64,000 bases of DNA, taken from positions 248,001 through 312,000 of the forward strand of contig WTXI01000010.1 in the NCBI GenBank assembly GCA_022376515.1. The letters are read 5' to 3'. Both the position numbers and the translations under genes were made by a program. Shown here piece by piece: positions 46,641 through 57,748 of the stretch (the stretch's first letter is position 1; every line of letters starts with the position of its first letter). Source of the stretch: Lactifluus volemus. Taxonomy: Eukaryota > Basidiomycota > Agaricomycetes > Russulales > Russulaceae. The notes beneath the pieces are model-generated. The model was not told the DNA's origin. It saw only the letters and a list, made by a program, of their open reading frames with translations, and did not search any database.

Positions 46641-47746
46641 GTGGTAGTTTCTAAATAGTGGCGAGTTATGCACCCCGGGCACACCCATGAACTTACGCCA
46701 GATTCCCGGCTCACTGCCGCGTGTTCTCTTCCGCCTCCTCCGAAGCGTCACCGGTTTCCTTGTGATTCTCTCTGATTCTCTCTCTCTTCATTTTGCGCGC
46801 TCTCTTAACTACTTGGTTTATTGGTGAGACATAATCAGGATGAAGTCGCCATATTTGTTCACGGGCCAAAACATGCGTACTACTCTCCCAAGGATCCGGT
46901 AAAAAAAGAACCCCGCGGAGGCGGACCAGCTTGTCGGTTCTAGTGGACGAACAGTCATTGTGTAGAAAACTTTCGGGCGTATCGCTGTCGTACTTGGTAA
47001 CATATTATTACCACACGATTGGTAAACCGAGAGGGCTCCGCCACCAATCCCGATTCGTTAACAGAATTCTCACCCACGAATCAATGCTACGAATGGCTGA
47101 CCTTGGTCACCCCGATCCAGGGCCCAGCCGAGGATCTATGACGGTGGCGAAGTTAAGCGGTTAGGCGTCACTTCATTTGGCTTGATCTCTTTGAATGTGT
47201 AACTGTTTCACTTCTTTCTAGCGAAGCTGTTGGAGGTGCAGCTCCACTCTGCAAGTGCGTGTAACATCGAGATACGTGCACGTGATAGGTAGACACCCTC
47301 TGCGCGGGATGTTCTACAGATGCTGGGCTACAACACACTGTTGATTCTACACTGGTTGGTTCGTGCACATGTATATGTGCCGTCCCAATCCTAGGAGTGC
47401 TTACTATGTGTGGCATATAAAAGGGAGGCCCAGAGTGCCCAGAGGGTGATGGAATGTGGTATGTGCCAGTGAATACTAGTACTCGAGTGAATAAAAGACA
47501 CAGACATGTGCCTTTACGGAAACTCTGCCACTGTTGTGGAACACTAATATATTCCGCTCTACTTTTATTATGCGGATGGTCACCTGTCTCGCAGGAGCTA
47601 AGTGCCAGATCAGCGTGCCAGTGGACATGCAATATCTCCATACAGTACTCACCGGGGGTATGGACTACGTTGCACAGGTTACAACACGAATGACAGAGTT
47701 GCACTACATGGATTTGAAAACCACAGCACGTATTACATCGTGTATA
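46641..47746. other. APN2 3' flank; contains the 47174-47265 duplicated block
   Basis: The minus frame 47168-47704 (178 codons) has no motif I recognise and lies in sequence partly duplicated at 35733, so I do not call it a gene. Accession of function is not possible. Confidence 0.3.
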
Positions 47747-49937
47747 CTACAGGCTATATCTATATAGACAGAGGTGCGAAAATGATGCGACGACCAGGTG
47801 TACACACTCCTCTGTTCCACGCTCGTCATGTTCCGCTGGCCTCAGCACCAGCGCGCACCTCTCGTTAACGTCACTCGCCCACTTGAAGAAATCGCACTTA
47901 TACTGATGATCGACTTCCTCACGCCGCCTCTCATTACGTCCCTTATCGTAACCAGGGCCGACCGGACGCGCACAGAGATAAAACGTCTTTCCCTTGTTCG
48001 GCCCTGGCTTATTCACTCGCCACTCCTTTGCCGGCTCGCGGTGGACCGTACAGAGTGGCGCGGGTATGGGCGTGAAGAGTGCGGACCAGGATGGCGCCGG
48101 CCGCGCCGCGGTGGTGCTCGTCGTCGTGGTGCCATTTTCGTTCTCCCTGCACTGACTACTCGTCGTCGAAAGTGTATCTGGTGGAAGACGTATATCTGAC
48201 GTTATGGTCGGCATTGACGACGCTTCTACTGACACTTCCTCGCTATCCTCGCAGAGGTCGATGATCTCCAACGACGACGCGCTTTGTTGCGGTGGTTTGG
48301 GTCGTGCGGCGGTGTCTGGCATGCTGAAGAAAGAGGAAAGTTTCGATTGTCCCGCTTTTAGCCTTTTCGCTTTCGACGCTCCAGTAGTGGAAGTGTTTCC
48401 ACGTGGACGTTTGTGTGGCTCGTGGGATGTCCTCGGTTGCTTTAAACAAGTCTGGCTCGAGGAAGGTGACACCAGGGGTTGAGAAGATGATAATTCGGTA
48501 TCTGTTTGACTGGATGGTTGCGAAGCCTCCGATAAAGGTGGGTCTACCGCCAGCGGCGGAGGAAGTTGTGTATCCAGAGCGTCGAAAGCGGTCACCAGTA
48601 CGGACTGTGTTATTGTAGCTGGGGGTGACTTTGTTTCTGCCCCGCGTTTCGTGAAGAAGTTCGACATGAGTGTTTGTTTTCCCTGAAATTCAGGCCAGTG
48701 CTTGGCCGCTAGTCTTGGGGGTTCGCGCTTAGCAGCGTCCTCACGCATGTGCATCAAGTCACGTAGAACGAGTTTTTCGCCAGCATCAGTCGTAATTTCG
48801 TCGTGAAAGTCGACGAATATGGGGCAGTGATCAGACCCTTTGACAGACGGCTGGATATCTCCGGCCTTGATCCAAGGGAGCAGGCCTCGCGTGGCGAGCA
48901 CGTAGTCGATGCGCGTGCCATAATTTGTTTCTCGGGCGCTAATCTTCGTGTTCCAACCTGAGCCGCGCAACCTCATCAATACAAAAACACCCCATACTGC
49001 TAGTTCGAGATAAAACATACAGGTATACATCCCCTTGCGGTCTGGCCAGAACATTCTGAGAACGTCAGTCAAAGGGCCTTGCGGTGTCAACCAGTCGCGC
49101 AGCCATACTCGCGCAGGGTAATTCCAGAATGTGGACAGATTGCTGGGCAGGTGTCCGTCACAATGGTCAATCGGGGCCGCGCACACGTTTAGATCGCCGA
49201 CGACGACGACGTCCCGGCCCTCTGCGATTAACCCCCGCACGCGCTCCTGGAGCATCAGATGGTAGTTCATCTTGTACGGAAAGCGCGCTTCGGATCCCTC
49301 GTTCGGACAGTACAGATTGATCAGTACGAAGAGGCCAAAGTCGAGCACCAGCGCGCGTCCTTCAAGATCTAGAGAGAGAAGGTCATGTGGCGTCTGTTCG
49401 TCCGCGTCGGGGACGAGCTCGAGTTGGTGAGCGGCGGGGTAGGATATCGAGATACGCTCTTCTGGACGCAGGGGAGGTTTCGGTTGTAGGCGCCCCGACA
49501 GACCTTCTTCGGCTTTGAGAGGCGTCACCGTGCGTGTGTCAGTATAGACCGCGACGCCACTGTAACCTCCTTTGGATGCGGGAAAGGAGAAGAAAGAATC
49601 AAACGAGTCTGGTAGCGCAAAGTCGCAGCCAATTGCCGCGCGACTGGTCTTCATCTCTAGTGAGGATAATAAACCGACAAGGCCAGGGAGGGGGCATGAG
49701 GAGTACATACCTTGAAAACACATTATATCGGCTTGGAGTTCTTTGAGAACTGCGTTCCAAGTCTTGAACGTATTCCATCTAACCCCCGCATCAGCTACAG
49801 CTACAGGGGCGTATTCAGAGCTACCCACGGATGATATTGTGGTATTGTCCGAACACCATTCTGAACCACAGCGCGTCAAGGTTAATTGTGAGGGCAGAGG
49901 GAGGGGTACGTACGAGGTTCCACGACAGAATTCGCAT
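47747..49937 (-). CDS. APN2: AP endonuclease 2 with GRF zinc finger
   Basis: Class II apurinic/apyrimidinic endonuclease and 3'-phosphodiesterase in base-excision repair, nuclear. Start 49937: MRILSWNL, then exons giving NGVRTIPQYHP and WNTFKTW after introns with GTACGT and GTGGGT donors. Catalytic blocks of the ExoIII-type fold: EMKTSRA (metal Glu), SGVAVYT, VVVVGDLNVCAAPIDH, GTRIDYVL and GSDHCPIFVDF. A PCNA-type segment QSKLSSFF follows. The C-terminal GRF zinc finger is C-T-V-H...GKTFYLCARP...CDFFKWA. Two more introns (near 49655-49710 and 48960-49024) happen to read through in frame. It is the intact parent of the APN2 tails at 37.5, 42 and 45.5 kb. Confidence 0.93.
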
Positions 49938-50076
49938 GCGTTTTTACATGCAAAAAGTTTGGTTTTCGAGTTTGCAATGACGCGAGACGAGAGCCAGTCA
50001 CGAGCATGACTGGCGCACAGGCTCATCTTCTCCGTCTCCCCAATCCTTTCCAGAAAACTTCCGACGCGGCCGTAGA
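49938..50076. promoter_or_regulatory. divergent promoter, APN2 / BUD20
   Basis: 139 bp between the ATGs at 49937 (-) and 50077 (+). No TATA box. The frame upstream of the APN2 ATG is open across this region by chance. Confidence 0.6.
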
Positions 50077-50630
50077 ATGACTCGTCTTCGCAGATCACGA
50101 ACTCATAAAGCACAAAGGGACGTGCACAGAGCCGGTCGTACACGGGTATATATTGCTATTACTAGTGTTCACACTGAATTATCTTATACGATTTCTGCAG
50201 GCACGTACGAAAGACCTTGATCAGATACAACTCATCGACCTGGACCCCAAAGTCTGCCTTTCCCTTCTACCCAACTCTGTGCTTGTCTGATGTAAAAATT
50301 GCCACAGAACCGGGCAAAACTTGAAGCGCAGGACATAGATTACGAGAAACCTGGCCTCGCACAACATTACTGTGTTGAGTGCGCAAAGTTGGTGTCATGT
50401 CCCATCTTTCTACCCGGTGCCGAACGTTAACAAGACCTCTTAGATATTACGAGACGGATCATGCGCTACAGTCACATTGGAAGAGTAAAGTACACAAACG
50501 GCGGTGCAAAGCTCTGAAGGAACCAGCCTACACGATCGAGGAATCTGAGCATGCGGCTGGGTTGGGTAGAGATGACAGACGGGCAGCTGCGGTTGTCGCA
50601 GATTCTGATGTTCCCATGTCGCAATCGTAG
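50077..50630 (+). CDS. BUD20: C2H2 zinc-finger pre-60S shuttling factor (Bud20/ZNF593)
   Basis: Accompanies pre-60S ribosomal particles during nuclear export. Exons 50077-50145, 50201-50251, 50308-50387 and 50444-50630 join in frame. The N-terminus is basic (MTRLRRSRTHKAQRDVH, RTRARTKDLDQIQLIDL), as in fungal Bud20. Then comes the finger GLAQHYCVECAK (C-x2-C), continuing LQSHWKSKVHKRRCKAL (H-x5-H), then EPAYTIEESEHAAGLG, the family signature. A short acidic tail ends at 50630. Normal length (~127 residues). Divergent from APN2. Confidence 0.92.
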
Positions 50631-50829
50631 CGAGATACACTGTATGATGATGTTTTCCCATGACACACGGATTGGTATATTCTAAGTCATCCAGAGCAGA
50701 AGCCGGACTCATTACTCGACATTTGCATGACAAGAAGGCTCATGTATTCACGCAAGGAAAGCGTATGCTGACTATGGCGGCATGTCATATTGCAATAAGG
50801 CAGAGTGGTAAAACGACAGAGTACAGTGA

Positions 50830-51462
50830 TTAGATGTTGGATGGGTACAGCATCTGCAAAAGAATTATGAGCGACCACAGTTGGGATAGGAACAGAGCAT
50901 GACATACAATGCGAATGCTTGCACCAAATGCGTGTGGGGGCAAGTTGGACCTAAACTTTGACTTTACAACACCGCTATTGCCGTGCGGGCGAGTTACCCG
51001 GCTGTTGAATCGTGAGCTCAACATTTGATGGACAGGAAAAAAAAAACTTACCCCCAGATGACGCGAACGTTCGACCCTGCAATTTCCCGCTTGGCACGAT
51101 AAACGTATGCTACACGCTATACATATGACATGAGGTCAGCGTAAGAAATCAAAGAAGAGGATCTGCTAGACGCGCACCTTTCCTAGGTAGAACTGAGCAT
51201 CTTCCTTGGTCGCGACACCTTCAATCTGAAGGAGGGAGGTGTTAGGGCGGGTATTACGCTTTCCCCGTTTGTGACCGAGTACACGTCCTTTGGTGTAGAG
51301 TCTATGAGAGAGGATAAGACCGAGGTCAGCACGGAACGTCATCCTGGTCTAACAGAGACCATCCACCAGCTCCAACTCCATTCCGACCCACATCTACCAT
51401 GGTAACATGGCCACACAACTAGGACAGACAATAGAATAAAGTACATACCGTGTCGATCCCAT
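50830..51462 (-). CDS. RPL33: 60S ribosomal protein eL33 (L35A/L33A)
   Basis: Structural protein of the cytosolic large ribosomal subunit. The first exon encodes only MGSTR, then [92 protein letters not shown], and a last exon MLYPSNI with the stop at 50830. Four introns; the very short first exon is typical of fungal ribosomal genes. Normal length, no defects. Confidence 0.96.
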
Positions 51463-51822
51463 TTTATGTCTTGAGGTCGTCCACTGGCAGATTCGTCTAA
51501 TGAACCCGACCGAGCGGTTGTGACTCGTAAACTCGAGGGTGTGACAGTGACTTGTCACTGTCATTGTATCACCCACCAAATCGGTCGGTGCTCTTTTGCC
51601 ATTGACGCAGACATTTCAAGGTGCTGCACTCAACCGCCGCATCAACTCGGCGTTGTTCGAGTAACGGAGCAATGGCAGAATGACCTCTTTTCTGTGATCT
51701 GTTCTCTTTGTAACGGGCTTTGCTGTACTTAATCCCTCAGCCGAGTCTCCCCGTCAAAAGAAATACACTTTTTTTTTTTTTTTCTCAATTATCATCATCC
51801 ACATCGATTCGAATTGAAAGCA
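51463..51822. promoter_or_regulatory. divergent region eL33 / ArgJ with a perfect palindrome
   Basis: 360 bp between start codons. TGACAGTGAC-TT-GTCACTGTCA at 51542-51563 is a perfect 10-bp inverted repeat with a 2-nt centre. GTGACTCGT (51522-51530) is one base off the general-amino-acid-control site TGACTCA, plausible for an arginine gene. A T16 tract lies at 51769-51784, ahead of the ArgJ start. Confidence 0.5.
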
Positions 51823-53429
51823 ATGTCACTTCCTCCAGCCTGGAAGCGTCTCGCCTCCTCAACCTCAACTTTCACCGCCAAAACCGCTTCTTCCAAAGCT
51901 CACCTTCACAAACCTATCCCAGACGATTTATTCCCCCGTGGCTACCTAGTCGGCGGCGTGCACAGCGGCGTGAAAAAGGACCCGACCGTCCCTGACCTCG
52001 CCATCCTCCTCTCGACCTCGACCCGTCCAACGTCAGTCGCGGCTTGTTTCACCCGCAACGCGTTTCAAGCCGCTCCCGTCACCGTATCCAAAGACGTTCT
52101 GAAACAAACCGCGGGTCGCGCACGCGCACTCGTCGTTAATAGTGGTTGCGCCAATGCTGTTACCGGCCGTCAAGGTCTCGCCGATGCGTGGGCGATGGCC
52201 CGCGCGACTGACGCTCTCCTCCACCCCATAGCTCCTCCATCCGCCTCTACGTCTTCTTCGGAAACGCTCGTCATGTCGACGGGCGTGATAGGTCAAACCC
52301 TTCCTATCGCCAACATCCTCTCCGCCCTCCAACCCCGCGGCGTACTCTCCCACGAACTCGGCCACGGCTTCTCATCCTGGGAATCTACCGCGCGTGCGTT
52401 TACCACGACTGATACGTTCCCTAAACTACGCGCTCGCCTCCTCAATCTCAGATCTGACCACCACAACAACGGCCGTGGGGAGACGTACCGGATCGCGGGG
52501 ATCGACAAGGGCGCTGGGATGATACATCCCGATATGATCGGAGGCTTTCCGCACGCGACGTTACTCGGCTGCGTGGCGACCGATGCGCCCATCGCGCCCG
52601 ATGCTTTACAAGCCGCCCTTGATTATGCCGTGCAGCGCTCGTTCAACGCGATCAGCGTCGACGGGGACATGTCCACTAATGATACCGTCGTCTTATTCGC
52701 CAACGGTGCCGGCGCAGAAAACGAAACGCGCAATCGCGAGATTGACGAGAAGAGCGATCCGGAGATGTTTATTTCTTTTCGCGACGGCTTGACGGAGTTT
52801 ATGCAAGAGCTCGCGCAGCTCGTCGTACGTGACGGCGAAGGAGCGACCAAATTCGTCACCATCTCTGTCGACGTGCGTATATCCACCGGAATTTTTCTTT
52901 TTTTTTTTTTACCGTTTATTCTTTAAATATTTTTAGGGTGCTCTGTCGTACCAAGATGCGCATAAAATCGCATCCAAAATTTCAACTTCTGCACTCGTCA
53001 AAACTGCGCTTTACGGCGAAGATGCAAAGTAAGTTTACCTTGGTCTTGTTTCAAGTTTGGGTTGATTGGACCGACGCATGGGCTCAGCTGGGGTCGCGTG
53101 TTGGCCGCTACAGGGTCTGTTCCCTTATCAGCACCTCTCGATCCGTCTCGCGTGAGCGTGTCGTTTGTTCCTACCGACGGCTCGCCCGTTCTTCCATTGT
53201 TGGTCAACGGCGAGCCTGAAAGCGTAGATGAAGTTCGCGCAAAGGAGATCCTCAGCGCGGAGGACCTTGAAATCCGTATCGAGCTCGGCCTCGGCTCGGA
53301 GAGTGCAAAGTATTGGACTTGTGATTTTAGCTACGTGAGTTCCTCTACCTTTTAGTGCATGTCTTTTGCTGACGAGTATGGATGTATATACAGGAGTACG
53401 TTCAAATCAATGGTGATTACCGGTCCTAG
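51823..53429 (+). CDS. ARG7: ornithine acetyltransferase (mitochondrial ArgJ)
   Basis: Transfers acetyl from N-acetylornithine to glutamate, closing the acetyl cycle of ornithine/arginine synthesis, in the mitochondrial matrix. The N-terminus ([20 protein letters not shown]) is a likely presequence. Blocks: [66 protein letters not shown], then [13 protein letters not shown], where the Thr is the autocleavage nucleophile, [20 protein letters not shown] and [13 protein letters not shown]. The last exons give [38 protein letters not shown] and [11 protein letters not shown]. Introns at 52874-52935, 53029-53086 and 53334-53393 (approximate). Confidence 0.93.
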
Positions 53430-53618
53430 GAAGGGGAGAAAGAGACAAAGTAGGATACATCTCTAAAAAGACTAACTAGAGCATAACCGGAGATACTTCC
53501 TTGTAAAAAGGAATGCCATGAGCAGTCCAAAGTGATAACTTAACATAAAACAAGGAGTTAATCCCGTATCCCGTATCTTTTTTAGAACCGAAAGTCCCCC
53601 GTCGGACGTGGTAAGAAT
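53430..53618. terminator. convergent 3' region
   Basis: 189 bp between the converging ArgJ and 53619 stop codons. It must hold both polyadenylation regions. Confidence 0.3.
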
Positions 53619-55033
53619 TTAGCCCAACGAATCGAAGCGGGAACCCGTGCGTTTTGAGGTAGCACTCTCGGCCATACGCGCACGTTCGAGTTCGCGCTTG
53701 TGCGCCACGAAAGCAGCTTGCTGCTGTGCCTCTCGCTCTCGTTTAGCCTCCTTCAGAGCTTCCCGTCTCTGTGCATTCTGGCGTTGCTTCTTCGTCTGTG
53801 GTGCTGAATCTGTCGTGGTCGTTTCTCCCAAAGTGGCCTTGTTAAGCCCTAAGAAGGAAAAGGATGTTCAGACTTGCTCGAGGGGAAATTGAAGTGGATA
53901 TAGAGACTGACTCCGTCGGCTTTTAACGACACCCCAGCCACTATCATCCTCGCTCGATGCATCTTCATCATCTCGCACACCTTCATAATCATCCCACGTA
54001 AAGCCCTCCGCAGGCTGCTCGCCCGGCGGAGGACGCACAGGTACCACGCGAGGTGGTGCGTCTGGTAATGATGACGCGGACACTTCCAGTACACTCCTGC
54101 AAAGACACAACAACAAAGTCAATGGTGAATACACAAATACTTGGAAACAAAAAAGTACGACACAGACTCGTCAAGTTCGGGTGGCAGCTCATCCTCGGTC
54201 GTGCGTTCCGTCACAGGCGATGAATTACCCGTCACGGATGTGGTGATCCCCGCGTCGCTCGTCGTGGCGTCTGTCCCTGTAGTCTGCGCCGGTGTAGGCT
54301 TCTTCCTCCGAGCCTCGACACGTGTCCAGCGCTCATCCCGCGCGTCTGTCGCAACAACAGATGGAGGCAACGATCCCTTCTTCGCCTTGGCTACGGTCGC
54401 AGGTGCGACCTGGTTCCGCGGAGCCCCCTCCGTCGGCCCAGACGTCAACTGAGAAGCGGTAGCAGCAAAGGACGAGGCGGATGCGGAAGATGTATCCGAA
54501 AGTGTCGAAACCGTAGTCTTCTTCCCCTTCCTCTTTTTCTGTTTCTTCGCCGGTTGTTGCTGTTGTGTTTGTTGCGGCTGCTGTTGCGGCTCCACGTCGC
54601 GTACATCATCCGAGGACGCCACTGCACCGTCAAACCCACCAGGAACGGCGTCCTTGGATTGGACAGCTGGCCGTTGTTGCTGTTGTTGTCGCTGTCGCGT
54701 CACCGATATCGATGATGTTGGTTCCCGTGCCGAAGCTGATACCGACCGCAACGATGGCACTGAATCAGGGGCATCGAGGATATCCAAGTTCTTAAGCGTC
54801 GCATCACCAGGAAGTTGCAGTTTCCGTCCACGCTTCTTTTGTCCGTGGAGGGCAGAGCTGGTGGCCCTGGACACCATGGCCGAACTCGTCGTCGCGTTCC
54901 CGTTCAACGCGTCAGTTCCGTCATCGGACTTGCCGGTGGACCGGAGGTACTGCACGTAGCCGTAACCGAGTGCGCCTAGCGCAGCAACAGCGACAATGGG
55001 CTCGGCAGGGATACTACTTGTAGAGGAACCCAT
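53619..55033 (-). CDS. hypothetical protein, N-terminal membrane segment and basic C-terminal helix
   Basis: Exons 55033-54180ish, 54108-53911ish and 53850-53619 join by GTCTGT and GTCAGT donors. The N-terminus (SSIPAEPIVAVAALGALGYG then YVQYLRS) looks like a single membrane anchor. The middle is Ser/Thr/Gln-rich and disordered, with Lys-rich KKQKKRKGKK. Late blocks: ERWTRVEARRKK, GFTWDDYEGV, DSGWGVVKSRRR, and KKQRQNAQRREALKEAKRER, then HKRELERARMAE. The WTRVE / GWGVVKSRR / NAxRREALKEAKRERE pattern recurs in fungal proteins of unknown function. The membrane anchor plus charged tail suggests an ER-facing or organelle-surface protein, but this is inference. Confidence 0.7.
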
Positions 55034-55529
55034 TGATTTGTTTGCCGTTTAGTGGGTTTTGTATGAAAGCAGAAAGAAAAGAGAGCAGAGGTGTATAATT
55101 GGGACGGAAAAGAAAAAGAGACAAGTGAGAAGAACAAACAAGAACAGCCGTCAAGTGGCTCAGTTGGGCAGCGCCGCAGCAATCCTCAAATGGCAATTCC
55201 CGAATACGGTAATATTTCGTGTAAATATTTTTTCACAACCTATTTGGTCCAAATAAAAATATTCATTGCTCGTCATCTTTCAGTCATTTCTACCGTATGC
55301 TCAACGTGTAAAAGATCGCGTCGTTCTGGTGATTAACCCGACTGGACTGGATTGCTGGTTACCAAGTTCGGTCGCGTGTTTGCATTGCCAGTACCCGGCC
55401 TGTCCGTCACGCCCTCGTCCTCCATCTCGGGCACCGCGATACGATCGACGGGCACGGGACCAACCCGGCCTGCCACACCTGCCGCGCGACCGCGCGCAGC
55501 ATTCGCGGGTGCTCTTCAGAGAGGAGGCG
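55034..55529. other. no supported gene
   Basis: Contains a chance A-box-like TGGCTCAGTTGG at 55157-55168 and an A/T-rich patch at 55200-55270. 55330-55530 may be the decayed continuation of the ARP9-like fragment. Confidence 0.3.
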
Positions 55530-55720
55530 AACTCTGCGAGGACGCTGGTGACGGACGTGTGTTGCGCAGGAGATGAGCGAGATAGCCTTCGTAGATCGGC
55601 GTTACGTCCGTCACGGTGTCACCGATGTCGATTACGACGCCTGAGAACGCACCTACGACGTAGAGCTACGCCATGGGCTGAAGGCGGCCACGTTGAAGGA
55701 GACTGGTGGTTCGGCTGGTT
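55530..55720 (-). pseudogene. ARP9-like actin-related fragment, copy 1
   Basis: Minus strand: FNVAAF, QPMA-stop-LYVVGAFSGVV, IDIGDTVTDVTPIYEGYLAH. The VxDIGDxxTDVTPxYE block is the phosphate-2 loop of the actin fold; the wording is closest to fungal Arp9 (SWI/SNF and RSC subunit). An in-frame TAG at 55666-55668 replaces the CAG (Gln) that is still present in copy 2 at 63.75 kb. No further actin-fold segment could be followed on either side. Confidence 0.6.
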
Positions 55721-56121
55721 TCGTTGATGCAATCGCAGGCTTGACACCAGTGATGAGCAAATGTAGAAAGGGAAAGGAGGGCAAGAGCTGCGGAAGCACA
55801 ACTGAAACTACTGTCTGGACGGTGACCAGTTTTTCGGGGCAGGGTCATGGTTTCTCCACTGTGCTAGATCGTGAGACCTCATGCTATGAGTCCACTGGCA
55901 TACTGTGGAAGCCTGAGGGAGTTAAGTCTGCATTGACAAGCCGCAACATTTAGCTCGCAGCTATGAAAAAGACGCGTTCCTGTATCTCTGTATCTGCGGG
56001 TGTGAAAGATGCGTCCAATAGGCAGATGGATGATGAGGGTGTGGTTTATTGCAAGCCCTGCACGTGATCCCCACCTGCTCAGCCGCACGCGTCCGTAGGT
56101 GCACCCTACCTCTTACGTGGC
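55721..56121. other. no recognised gene
   Basis: Short frames only. Confidence 0.3.
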
Positions 56122-56470
56122 AACGATAGTGTGTTACTTGCCAACTTGATTCACATCACTCATCAGGTCTTCCCTCCTCTTCTTAAATTGCCACTCCCCT
56201 TTGCTGCTGGAACAATATCATTCCACAAGGCACAAAAAGTTGCATTGGAGTTCAGGGAGTGTGCTTTGTATGACTCCAATGTGACTTTTGCACCTTGTGG
56301 AATGATATCATTCCAACAGTTAAGCAGAGTAGGTAGATCCAAGATATCAACATATCCTTCTTGTGGCAAGTCTGGTGACCCACTGTTACATGGACTGTCT
56401 GCTTCAGTAAAGTCTGCCTCGGTAAAATCACTTCCTGTTGCAGTAACCACCCACTCGGCAGTTCTGCCTG
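56122..56470. pseudogene. second DUF6535-like relic, containing a fold-back
   Basis: GATAGTGTGTTACTTGCCAA at 56125 repeats the minus-strand sequence at 18.4 kb (plus here). Downstream, 56201-56252 and 56273-56320 form an imperfect inverted repeat (shared core ATATCATTCCACAAGG / CCTTGTGGAATGATAT). On the minus strand FCALWNDIVPAAKGSGNLRR, preceded by a second WNDIIPQGAKV from the other arm, shows that the palindrome consists of two opposed copies of the same coding patch. Confidence 0.6.
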
Positions 56471-56574
56471 CTTGAGCTCATTCTATGTCTGCGTAGATAG
56501 AAAATATACTTTGTCCCACAACAGATACACCATGCAAAACGTTGATGGACTTGTTGCACTCAGCTTGTCCCACT

Positions 56575-56725
56575 GGCACATCACGGCGGTTCGTTATGGT
56601 TTGCCATTGAGGATGAAATAATTTCGACAGATGGCATGGATGTCAGGCCATCAGCAACAATATAAAACGTGCCAGATGCCAGAGCGACATTGTCAAGAAT
56701 GGTAAAACCCGAGGCCAATTTGTGG
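56575..56725 (-). pseudogene. possible GT61/EOGT-like glycosyltransferase fragment
   Basis: The minus frame ASGFTILDNVALASGTFYIV ADGLTSMPSVEIISSS resembles the N-terminal part of fungal DUF563 (GT61) proteins, where a similar TxxNVxLxNGTxFIV pattern occurs. It ends at a stop after ~45 residues, with no catalytic region nearby. Weak identification. Confidence 0.3.
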
Positions 56726-57748
56726 CGTTGGGTTCAAACCCGCTTGCCAGGACCCGGTTTGTCGGACAACGTGGGCTGGTCACGTTTCCGAGCGGAGTGA
56801 ACGCTTGGGCCGGCTTGGCAGGCCTTGAGAGTGTCAGGTTCATGTATGCCATTCAGTGGAGGAAGGTGTCGAAGCAGGAGAGGACGTAAACCAACAATCT
56901 TCCGTAATTAAACAATTGCACCCCGTCGTTCGCTGCAAGCTTCGAGTTTTGGTGTGGATGATATCCGAGTCGCGTCTTCTTATTCTTATCTCAAGACGCA
57001 CTGCTAGCACGATAATCTGGGATCGTATGTGCTGCGCGTTGTTCCTCCGAGTCGTGCGCAGGACTTGGCCGGTTCAGAATCATCTTCGCATGAGGGTCAC
57101 TGCATGACTCGGAGGATTCAGACTCAGCTGACGGTCTAATGAGTGCAGAAAGCCAACATTTCAAAAGCAGTTTTAGTAGGACATTCTAGATCACAGAAGA
57201 AGCGGGATGCCAGTGGTGCTGCGTTGATTCTGCCAGTGACATTGCAAATTTCTTGACACAGCTCATTAGCAACAAACGTCATTCTTCGATTTATGCCGTA
57301 CACTCGTGGTCCGTACGAGAAGAAATACAAATACATCACGCAGCGTTGTACGCGACTGTGTTCTACATTCTAACAGAGGCTCACAAGTCAGCATCACTTT
57401 TGAGCCTGTGAATCAGAACCTACGCCAGGCTACCATAGACCCTGAAACACATTGTGTTGAGATGCAACATGATTGAGGGGAGGGTGGAACTGGATGGTTT
57501 AACTTTTACAGATAACGGCCACCCACTTCGTACCAGACCGTCTATTTAAATGGGGCCACAGTCAAACGATTGAGGGCTAGCTGTAAGCATGCGTGTACAA
57601 CAATGATCAAACGACGGCGGATTTTAAAGGAAAAAAAATAGAGTAAACAACTACATCTATTAAGATAAATTGTAAGCATCGTGATATACTCTAGCCCAAT
57701 TTGATCCGTGTACGCAGTTCGAGAGATCGAGCCGGGTTTCATGTTGGC
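56726..57748. other. NLR 3' flank, nothing recognised
   Basis: A minus frame at 57136-57339 (67 codons) is unrecognised. GGGTTCAAACCC at 56729-56740 is a short palindrome, not a tRNA. Confidence 0.3.

Noticed and set aside
50100..50120. Apparent loss of the BUD20 start codon (AAG GGA CGT in place of ATG GGA CGT)
   Set aside because: That frame cannot splice to exon 2; the ATG at 50077 gives a basic N-terminus in the correct phase.
49938..50143. APN2 starting at 50143 as one long frame
   Set aside because: The family start MRILSWN lies at 49937 with clean introns after it, and 50077-50145 is the first exon of BUD20 on the other strand.
55157..55215. tRNA gene suggested by a perfect A-box TGGCTCAGTTGG
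   Set aside because: No B-box at the right distance and no acceptor or T-arm pairing.
56720..56750. tRNA T-arm suggested by GGGTTCAAACCC
   Set aside because: The stem length and flanks do not fit a T-arm and there is no A-box upstream.
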